Assembly: GCA_001775255.1 (NCBI GenBank)
Contig: MFCJ01000011.1
Coordinates: 1-11,389 of the forward strand
Direction of reading: 5' to 3'
Length of the DNA stretch: 11,389 nt
Origin: Candidatus Dadabacteria bacterium RIFCSPHIGHO2_12_FULL_53_21
Lineage (GTDB): Bacteria > Desulfobacterota_D > UBA1144 > Nemesobacterales > UBA2774
In this document: piece after piece, positions 6,911 to 11,389 of the stretch
Numbering within the stretch: position 1 is the stretch's first letter
Layout: each line of letters starts with the position of its first letter
Notes under the pieces: generated by a model
Database searches by the model: none
What the model was told of the DNA's origin: nothing
The model's input: the letters and a program-made list of their open reading frames with translations, nothing else
Made by a program: the position numbers and the translations under genes

Positions 6911-7309
6911 CTATTGTCTTTCCAGGTCTTCCTGGCAGGAAAGGCATAGTTTCGTAAATGGCATGGCTGCGAGCCTTTCCTTGTCAATTTCCTCTTCGCA
7001 CGACTCGCATATGCCGTACGTCCCCGTTTCGATCCTTTTTAATGCATCGTCGACATGAGTGAGCTTTTCCCTTTCTCTGTCGGCTAGCATGAGGGCGAGT
7101 TCCCTGTCTCTGTCTGTTGAGGCGTGGTCGTAGAAATCTCCTATGTCGAACTTCAGATGGTCGGATTCCGCTCTCATCGTTTGCGTTACTTCCAGAAGGA
7201 GTTCCTTCCGCATCTGGAGGAGCATCTTTTTAACATCGTCCCGCCAATCCTTCCTCGGTTTTCTCGTTACTTTCTTCTTCGGGGGTGCTTTTTTTGCGCT
7301 CTTGGCCAT
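6911..7309 (-). CDS. DksA/TraR-family zinc-finger protein, second copy with basic tail
   Basis: Predicted RNA-polymerase-binding regulator of 132 aa. The first 20 residues are a Lys/Pro/Ala-rich basic tail (AKKAPPKKKVTRKPRK) of a kind absent from E. coli DksA. A coiled coil follows (about 21-95), with DFYDHA at the tip (Asp58, Asp61, Ala63), retaining the DxxDxA pattern. The C4 zinc finger uses Cys101, Cys104 (CESC), Cys122 and Cys125 (CLSC), with the family block RLAAMPFTKLC. The start ATG is preceded by AAGGAG about 13 bases upstream, inside a short hairpin (7314-7330), so initiation may be controlled. A promoter at 7446-7473 would give a leader of about 130 nt. The protein differs from the copy at 4390-4752 in tail and tip, so the two are divergent paralogues rather than a recent duplication. 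Confidence 0.9.
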   Translation of the reverse strand: MAKSAKKAPPKKKVTRKPRKDWRDDVKKMLLQMRKELLLEVTQTMRAESDHLKFDIGDFYDHASTDRDRELALMLADREREKLTHVDDALKRIETGTYGICESCEEEIDKERLAAMPFTKLCLSCQEDLERQ

Positions 7310-7313
7310 AGTG

Positions 7314-7330
7314 ATAAGGGGTCTCCTTAT
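7314..7330 (-). promoter_or_regulatory. Hairpin occluding the ribosome site of the second DksA-like gene
   Basis: In the minus-strand mRNA, AUAAGG-(AGACC)-CCUUAU forms a perfect 6-bp stem with a 5-nt loop. The Shine-Dalgarno AAGGAG lies in its 5' arm and loop, and the stem ends 4 nt before the AUG. When folded it would hide the ribosome site and also bring the AUG next to the stem. This is seen directly; a regulatory role is inference. Confidence 0.45.
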
Positions 7331-7445
7331 TCATTAGTAGATTACTTAACCGCCTATAACGGCTTCTATATTAAGACCGGACCGTGAAACCAGATCCGAA
7401 TAAATCACTATCCGGCCAATCTGAAATCTAAAGCAAAGGTGTATT

Positions 7446-7473
7446 AAGATAAGTACATTAATCGGTTTGTCAA
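7446..7473 (-). promoter_or_regulatory. Sigma70-type promoter for the second DksA-like gene
   Basis: Minus strand: TTGACA (7473-7468, perfect), a 16-bp spacer, TATCTT (7451-7446, 4 of 6). The predicted start is near 7439, leaving a leader of about 130 nt before the ATG at 7309. The region is AT-rich and no better pair lies nearer the gene. Confidence 0.4.
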
Positions 7474-7543
7474 GAGTAAATTTCCCCCCGCAGAGGCTTA
7501 TACCGCCTTCACGTGTGTCGTCGTTAAAGGAAAATTGATGGAT

Positions 7544-7584
7544 CGCCCGGACTCGAACGATAATATATTTTTTACATCCGGGCG
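7544..7584. repeat. Perfect 8-bp inverted repeat with 25-nt AT-rich spacer
   Basis: CGCCCGGA (7544-7551) and TCCGGGCG (7577-7584) are exact reverse complements flanking an AT-rich loop with a run of six T. GC-rich arms in otherwise AT-rich DNA stand out. No U-run follows either arm, so this is not a standard terminator. Role unknown. Confidence 0.5.
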
Positions 7585-7812
7585 GCTTGTGTTATTGATA
7601 ACGATTTCTGAAATCGTCGATCAGACGGATTACCTGCACCTTTCAGCACACAGCGCTTGGTACTATCAATACCGAGACCGTGTGCGGACGGGGCCTGCGT
7701 ACCGCCGGTGTTTCATAGGCGATAATAAATGATTCCCGCTCTTCCCGGTGGATACGCCCTCTTACCCGAGAAACTTACAGGTCAGGGGTGCTTCTGATAT
7801 ACGTTATCCCTC

Positions 7813-8610
7813 TTACTGCTTGTAAAACTTCTTTTCCCAATCCTTGTGCCTGACTTCCGCTTCTTTTATCAACGGGGCGAAAGATGCGGCATTTATGAGG
7901 AATTCGTTTAGCATGTTGAAAGGGAACCTCACCGGACGGACGAAGTCTACGAACAATACTGCCCTGAAACCGTTGGTGTCGTTCCAGACCTCGTGTTCGA
8001 ACGTGTCGTCGAATATAATGCTGTCTCCTTCATCCCAGTGGGTCACTTTATCTTCGATACGGATACGGCACTGTTCTTTCGGCTCCGGCACTATCAGGCC
8101 CAAGTGATAACGCAGGACACCGTTATAAGGCCCCCTGTGCGCGGGGATATGCTTTTTCGGGGCGAGGATTGAATATAATGCTGTTTTCATGCCCGGTATT
8201 TTCTTTAAAATGCGGGTCGTTTCGGGACATCTCTTCGAATTTTCATTGCTTTCGAGTCCGTATCCGGCGAGGAAAAATGTTTTCCACAGGTTATCGGTTG
8301 TTATGGTCCTTACTTCCGGCATAATCTCGTGAAAACTAGGGAGGTCCTCCCTCCTTTCCATAATCTTGTCGAGCTCCGCCCTTATTTTTCTCCATTCCTT
8401 TTCAACCTCGGCGACCCAGGGAAAGGTCTTCTTATCGTAAATCGGGGGGTTCCCGTTTTTTGCGAAAAGGACGTTCGTTTTTTCCACGAACTTGATGACC
8501 AGAGTCATCAGTCCCGGCATGTACTCCTTCACTTCGTAATCTGCCGGCGGAGTACCGCCGTTTCCGTTTTGCCCTGTCTTCTTCGTATCGTTTTGAGTAG
8601 GATCTGCCAT
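7813..8610 (-). CDS. Aspartyl/asparaginyl beta-hydroxylase (AspH/LpxO) family dioxygenase
   Basis: Predicted Fe(II)/2-oxoglutarate-dependent hydroxylase of 265 aa. ATG 8610 (MADPTQND) follows GGAAGGGA with suitable spacing. An upstream in-frame ATG at 8634 overlaps the previous stop (TAATG) but has no ribosome site. Residues 1-25 are a polar, Gly/Asn-rich tail. The family core spans about 145-228: SILAPKKHIPAHRGPYNG, LRYHLGLIVPEP, CRIRIEDKV, EGDSIIFDDTFEHEVWND, FRAVLFVDFVRP. It aligns by eye block for block with the catalytic end of human AspH. Iron ligands are His158 and His206 (no third carboxylate, as in AspH); Arg167/His169 and Arg216 are the likely 2-oxoglutarate contacts. The family includes LpxO, which hydroxylates lipid A acyl chains, and protein hydroxylases; no membrane segment is obvious, unlike LpxO. 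As the last gene of an operon with two headgroup-transfer enzymes, a lipid-linked substrate is plausible but unproven. Confidence 0.9.
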   Translation of the reverse strand: MADPTQNDTKKTGQNGNGGTPPADYEVKEYMPGLMTLVIKFVEKTNVLFAKNGNPPIYDKKTFPWVAEVEKEWRKIRAELDKIMERREDLPSFHEIMPEVRTITTDNLWKTFFLAGYGLESNENSKRCPETTRILKKIPGMKTALYSILAPKKHIPAHRGPYNGVLRYHLGLIVPEPKEQCRIRIEDKVTHWDEGDSIIFDDTFEHEVWNDTNGFRAVLFVDFVRPVRFPFNMLNEFLINAASFAPLIKEAEVRHKDWEKKFYKQ

Positions 8611-8633
8611 CTTAATTCCCTTCCTGCATGACA

Positions 8634-9956
8634 TTATTTTAGGATACTGTTCTTGGGATCGACTCTACGTAATTTTATCATATCTTCCATCTGATGAATT
8701 AGAAACGCAACCAATGCGGCAGTCAGGATGCCGAGCACCCAGGGGTATCCCCCGACAATCGCAATCACGAGGAATGCGAGGGAATAGAAATTTCTTCTGC
8801 CCATGGGTCGTATAAGCTTGATGAACCTCCGCGCGAGCGACATCTTCTGCCCCTCAACTAGTTTATCGACATCGAAGTAAGTTACAAGGCTCCCCGAATT
8901 CGTATATTTCTTAAGGAAGTAGAATGACCAAATGACGAAAAATATAAATATGGACAGGTTTATTGCGCCCAATATTATCGCAAGCGGACTCTTTGAAATG
9001 ACGTAATACCCGATCGGGACGCCCAATATAAATGACAGGACCGTTACCTGGTCGGATATCGTATCGACCCATTGTCCCTTATGAGTCTCCATCAGCTTGA
9101 CGCGGGCAACCTCCCCGTCGCACCGGTCGAGAATAGTCGCCGCCTGCATGCAGAGCGCGCCCCACACCGGATGACCGATCGCATAGAACACCCCGCACAG
9201 CACCCCGATCACGTTGATGAGTATGCTGATCATATTCGGCGTGAGCGGGGTCTTGACCAGCAGCCTGCTTGTCGGCAGGGATATCTTGCTGTTGATGTTT
9301 CTCGACAGCCAGCCTGTCGCGGTCTTGCCGACGTGAGCGAATATCAGGTCCTCGGCTTTCGCTGCCGAGCCGCTTTCCGAATCGAGACGCATCCAGTATG
9401 AATCCGAGAACTTCCTGAGCTTGACTTTGTCTCTCCCCATGTGCTCCTGGACGAATGACCTGATCGACATCGAATCCATGATGGACTTCTCGAGCAGCCT
9501 GCCTGACGCTATGAAGGCGCCTACGGCTTTCCCTCCTCTTGAAAAAACATCCGAGATTTCGTCGCCGTCCGATTTGATCCAGGCGTCGTCGAGGGAGTCC
9601 GTCAGCACCAGGACCTCGTCCGGCCCGCATCCGGGCTCCATAAAATTCGAAAGCCCGCGCGGGGTCGTTATCAGGTTGGATTGGATAATCAGGGAGTGAT
9701 CGGGACCGAGGCTTATCTCCGAATTCAGGGTATGCCAGCTTATATCGCTCTCTATGCGCTTGTCGCCCGACAGGAGATCTTTTAAAGAAGAGTCGCCCTT
9801 TTCAGTAATTATCGTGAATTTTTTAATTCCGGCTCTTTGAGCGGTGATGATGAGGCGTTTGATTTGAGGAAGGGAGCCGAATACGGTCTTTCCATGAAGG
9901 CTTAGCTTCTCTTCTTCTATACCCGTACCAGCGGCAACGACTATTGCATGGTCCAT
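8634..9956 (-). CDS. CDP-alcohol phosphatidyltransferase fused to degenerate nucleotidyltransferase domain
   Basis: Membrane enzyme of 440 aa predicted to transfer a phospho-alcohol from a CDP-activated donor to an acceptor hydroxyl. The C-terminal half has the full CDP-AP signature D277-xx-DG-xx-AR-x8-G294-xxx-D298-xxx-D302, whose Asp residues bind metal and CMP. About five or six hydrophobic segments follow or surround it (about 242-261, 264-276, 304-320, 324-348, 390-402, 405-421). Residues 1-220 look like a nucleotidyltransferase fold (AIVVAAGTG; LPQIKRLIITAQRAGIKKFTIIT), but the Arg/Lys and PK of the GxGxR...PK signature are missing and the usual VxGD metal site is replaced by IIQSNLIT, so this half is probably inactive. 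The domain order resembles bifunctional inositol-1-phosphate cytidylyltransferase/DIPP synthases. The active transferase is encoded 4 bp upstream (9961-10734). ATG 9956 has no strong ribosome site, suggesting translational coupling. Confidence 0.88.
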   Translation of the reverse strand: MDHAIVVAAGTGIEEEKLSLHGKTVFGSLPQIKRLIITAQRAGIKKFTIITEKGDSSLKDLLSGDKRIESDISWHTLNSEISLGPDHSLIIQSNLITTPRGLSNFMEPGCGPDEVLVLTDSLDDAWIKSDGDEISDVFSRGGKAVGAFIASGRLLEKSIMDSMSIRSFVQEHMGRDKVKLRKFSDSYWMRLDSESGSAAKAEDLIFAHVGKTATGWLSRNINSKISLPTSRLLVKTPLTPNMISILINVIGVLCGVFYAIGHPVWGALCMQAATILDRCDGEVARVKLMETHKGQWVDTISDQVTVLSFILGVPIGYYVISKSPLAIILGAINLSIFIFFVIWSFYFLKKYTNSGSLVTYFDVDKLVEGQKMSLARRFIKLIRPMGRRNFYSLAFLVIAIVGGYPWVLGILTAALVAFLIHQMEDMIKLRRVDPKNSILK

Positions 9957-9960
9957 TTTT

Positions 9961-10734
9961 TCAGCTAGTTTCTACAACTCGCAGGACCCGTTCCTGATAA
10001 GATTTCTTTATGAATTTATTCGAATTGAATCTCGCCTTAAAAAGGTCGCTCGGATAGTCCACGTCCATCCAGAAAAGGTCGTTAATGTCGAGCGATTTTA
10101 CCTTGTACCCCTTCTTGATGAGCCTGTGTATTGCGGAGATGTACCACTTATTCTCGGCCCCGACCGTCCTCATCTCTTCTTCGATCGCTCTTTTCATAAG
10201 CTCGACGCCCGTGTCTCTGAAAACCCTGACGCCTACCGATTCCGCGGATGCCCTGTTCGTGAGCGTCTTGCTTATGTCGACTATCTTGGTCTCTTTTATC
10301 ACGACCTTCATATCTTCGTCTTCATAGCTCGATTTCCGTTTGATCGGCAGACAGATCTTTTCGTCCCTCATTCTAAGGGCCTGCTCCAGGACCTCTATCT
10401 CGAAAACGTCGTCCCCGTTCATAACCACTATGTCGTCGTCCATCTCTCCCCTCGCGATCCAGAGGGATATAAGGCTGTTTGTCGTTTGATAAAAGGGGTT
10501 ATAGAGTGTCTTGATCCTCATCCCCAGTCCGTCATAGTTCCTAAGGAAGTTTTCGACCTTTTCGAATCCGAATCCGACCACGATTACGACCTCGTCGATT
10601 CCGCAGTCGCGCAGGTGGTTTATCTGGTGCTCCAGGATTGTCTCGCCGCCGATATCAAGTAAGCATTTCGGAATGTATTTCGTGTAAGGGTAAAGCCTTT
10701 TACCTCTACCAGCTGCGAGTATGACAGCTTTCAT
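9961..10734 (-). CDS. Sugar- or alcohol-phosphate nucleotidyltransferase (cytidylyltransferase-like)
   Basis: Cytoplasmic NTP transferase of 257 aa, predicted to join a sugar-, inositol- or choline-type phosphate to an NTP. The N-terminus has the complete signature AVILAAGRGKRLYPYT-x3-PKCLL (residues 3-27): nucleotide loop, catalytic Arg, and Lys23 of the PK motif. NPFYQTTNSLISLWIA (79-94) is the block typical of COG1213/LicC-like enzymes. NGDDVF (106-111) gives one metal-binding Asp and WMDVDYPSDL (222-231) the other. ESVGVRVF is the usual substrate-pocket strand. ATG 10734 has GGAG eight bases upstream (minus strand). Being first in an operon with a CDP-alcohol phosphotransferase argues for CTP as the nucleotide. 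Candidate products are CDP-inositol, CDP-choline-like or another CDP-polyol; the sequence alone does not decide. Confidence 0.9.
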   Translation of the reverse strand: MKAVILAAGRGKRLYPYTKYIPKCLLDIGGETILEHQINHLRDCGIDEVVIVVGFGFEKVENFLRNYDGLGMRIKTLYNPFYQTTNSLISLWIARGEMDDDIVVMNGDDVFEIEVLEQALRMRDEKICLPIKRKSSYEDEDMKVVIKETKIVDISKTLTNRASAESVGVRVFRDTGVELMKRAIEEEMRTVGAENKWYISAIHRLIKKGYKVKSLDINDLFWMDVDYPSDLFKARFNSNKFIKKSYQERVLRVVETS

Positions 10735-10844
10735 ATAATTTTCTCCGCTTCAGAAGGATATGTTAGAATTATTTTTGTTAGAAGTAATATAGAAGGATCC
10801 GCAGAATACGAATCCTGTATCCTTTCTCCTCCTTTTAATACTAG
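10735..10844 (-). promoter_or_regulatory. Structured 5' leader of the three-gene operon
   Basis: About 110 nt between the predicted start and the ATG at 10734. In mRNA sense it holds a perfect AGGAGG (10833-10828) with no ATG, GTG or TTG in range. Next is a hairpin (10822-10795): CAG-G-AU, UCGU tetraloop, AU-U-CUG, flanked by pairing GGAU/AUCC. Then come two direct copies of TTCTAACA 15 bp apart (10783-10776 and 10768-10761), and finally the functional GGAG (10746-10743). No known riboswitch class is recognised. Confidence 0.4.
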
Positions 10845-10850
10845 CTAACA

Positions 10851-10879
10851 TTTATAACCTCCAGAATGACTTCTGTCAA
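10851..10879 (-). promoter_or_regulatory. Strong sigma70-type promoter of the nucleotidyltransferase/CDP-AP/hydroxylase operon
   Basis: Minus strand: TTGACA (10879-10874, perfect), an ideal 17-bp spacer, TATAAA (10856-10851, 5 of 6). The start should fall near 10842-10846. It shows that the operon can be transcribed independently of panD upstream. Confidence 0.72.
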
Positions 10880-10898
10880 TATTTATGATGTAATTCGT

Positions 10899-10978
10899 GC
10901 CGTTAAGCTTCGGATTTTAAGAAAATTCATGAAAATCCGGCATATAACGGCGGCTGCAGTCACGGAAACCGTGTGCCG
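10899..10978. repeat. Nested inverted repeats between panD and the operon promoter
   Basis: The outer arms GCCGTTA (10899-10905) and TAACGGC (10945-10951) enclose inner arms CGGATTTT (10911-10918) and AAAATCCG (10932-10939). Both pairs are perfect, and the internal loop between them is symmetrical at 5 x 5. The apical loop is 13 nt. A second hairpin directly adjoins: CACGG-AAA-CCGTG (10961-10973), with outer CGGC/GCCG (10951-10954, 10975-10978) that competes for base 10951. No U-run follows on either strand. It lies about 55-130 bp upstream of the operon start and 63-142 bp after the panD stop, so it could be a protein-binding region, a panD 3' UTR structure, or both. No complete gene overlaps it. 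Confidence 0.55.
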
Positions 10979-11040
10979 AAATAAGTTTAAGGTTAAAATC
11001 CTATGCGCCAATGCCATTTTCCTCGTGTGGTCAGCGGGAT

Positions 11041-11389
11041 TTAGCTCTTTGCGACCTTTAACGTAGTCTGTTCGGGTCCGATCCTGGTGATCCGGTTTTT
11101 GCCGTCCACGTATACGAGCTTCGGGACATGGGCTTTGCATTCGCTTTCGCTGTAAGAGGCGAAGCTTGCGACAATGAGGCAGTCCCCTTTCCTGGCCAGG
11201 TGGGCCGCCGCCCCGTTGACGCATATATCGTTTGAGCCGCGCTCGCCCTCGATTACATAGGTGACGAACCTGTTTCCGTTAGTCACGTTGAATATGTGTA
11301 CCTGTTCGTAGTGATGGAAGTCCGCGGCGTCCATCAGGTCCCTGTCGACGGTAATGCTCCCTTCGTATTCGATGTTTGCGTCGGTCACC
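11041..11389 (-). CDS. panD: Aspartate 1-decarboxylase precursor, 5'-truncated by window edge
   Basis: Pyruvoyl-dependent enzyme making beta-alanine from L-aspartate for pantothenate and coenzyme A synthesis. The first visible codons read VTDANIEYEGS, matching residues 15-25 of the E. coli protein. The Gly-Ser pair is the self-cleavage site, and the Ser becomes the pyruvoyl group. Further family residues are RFVTY (Arg54 and Tyr58 in E. coli numbering), EGERGS and NGAAAHLARKGD. About 14 N-terminal residues, including catalytic Lys9, lie outside the window. The GTG at 11388 is internal, not a start. The C-terminus is complete, ending KVAKS. Together with ald at the other end it places alanine metabolism on both margins, though nothing links them directly. 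Confidence 0.95.
   Translation of the reverse strand, partial: VTDANIEYEGSITVDRDLMDAADFHHYEQVHIFNVTNGNRFVTYVIEGERGSNDICVNGAAAHLARKGDCLIVASFASYSESECKAHVPKLVYVDGKNRITRIGPEQTTLKVAKS

Larger units (their letters stand above)
7310..7812. other. Intergenic region of about 500 bp without a convincing gene
   Basis: It lies between two minus-strand genes. It holds the promoter and leader of the second DksA-like gene (7310-7473) and a long-loop inverted repeat (7544-7584). An ATG at 7538 with AAAGGA six bases upstream opens a 64-codon plus-strand frame ending at 7732. Its product (MDRPDSNDNIFF... RRCFIGDNK) resembles no family I know, and its third-position base use is not clearly gene-like, so I do not call it a gene. 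CCCTCTTAC occurs twice, 51 bp apart (7757-7765 and 7808-7816), the second touching the stop codon of the hydroxylase gene. No intrinsic terminator is evident. Confidence 0.6.

Noticed and set aside
6922..6935. CCAGG-TCTT-CCTGG hairpin between mtnA and the second DksA-like gene, as a bidirectional terminator
   Set aside because: It is inside the end of the DksA-like coding region, explained by codons for LSCQEDLE, and no U-run follows on either strand.
7541..7560. tRNA 3'-end-like sequence on the minus strand (revcomp contains GTTCGAGTCCGGGCG followed by ATCCA)
   Set aside because: The T-loop flanks do not pair (CCCGG against CGATA) and there is no D-arm, anticodon arm or matching acceptor strand in the following 70 bp. 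The CCCGGA instead pairs with TCCGGG at 7577-7584. An integration remnant cannot be excluded but is not supported.
7757..7816. CCCTCTTAC direct repeat, 51 bp apart
   Set aside because: Only nine bases and two copies, one within the hydroxylase stop region; likely chance.
10866..11066. 66-codon plus-strand frame across the panD-operon gap
   Set aside because: No ribosome site before its ATG, and it runs over the promoter on the other strand and the nested inverted repeat and into the end of panD. The product has no family features.

Overview
The window looks like chromosomal DNA of a Gram-negative bacterium of moderate GC content. It encodes the outer-membrane assembly lipoprotein BamD and two DksA/TraR-type zinc-finger proteins, and it has a well-formed sigma54-type promoter. 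That mix would suit a deltaproteobacterial (Desulfobacterota) or related deep-branching Gram-negative lineage, but this placement is inference from gene content and I cannot name the organism. I see no phage, IS element, CRISPR array, rRNA or complete tRNA.

Left part, plus strand (1-4380): the 3' part of an alanine dehydrogenase gene (ald) enters from the left edge. A secreted subtilisin-like (S8) protease follows, with signal peptide, I9-type propeptide, catalytic domain, Pro-rich linker and C-terminal beta domain. It sits behind a sigma54-like -24/-12 element and two phased dyads. Next comes a lipoprotein pair, bamD and an NTF2-like lipoprotein, overlapping by ATGA. The bamD promoter places transcription start about 2 nt before the AUG.

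Middle (4390-7309): two convergent arrangements. A DksA-like gene on the minus strand, with a strong sigma70-type promoter that predicts a leaderless mRNA, diverges from prmA-mtnA on the plus strand (ribosomal protein L11 methyltransferase; methylthioribose-1-phosphate isomerase). A second, smaller-tip DksA/TraR-like gene on the minus strand converges on mtnA. About 500 bp without a convincing gene follow (7310-7812).

Right part, minus strand (7813-11389): a tight three-gene operon reads leftward. It encodes an intact CTP/NTP:sugar- or alcohol-phosphate nucleotidyltransferase, a membrane CDP-alcohol phosphotransferase fused to a degenerate nucleotidyltransferase-like domain, and an aspartyl/asparaginyl beta-hydroxylase (AspH/LpxO) family dioxygenase. 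The gaps are 4 nt and about 23 nt (or TAATG). A near-consensus promoter and a structured leader of about 110 nt precede it. Upstream of these is the aspartate decarboxylase gene panD, cut by the right edge, with an elaborate nested inverted repeat between panD and the operon promoter. The operon is the best candidate here for an undescribed pathway: the first enzyme would make an activated CDP-headgroup, the second would transfer it to an acceptor alcohol or lipid in the membrane, and the third would hydroxylate the product or a partner molecule. The substrates cannot be read from the sequence.
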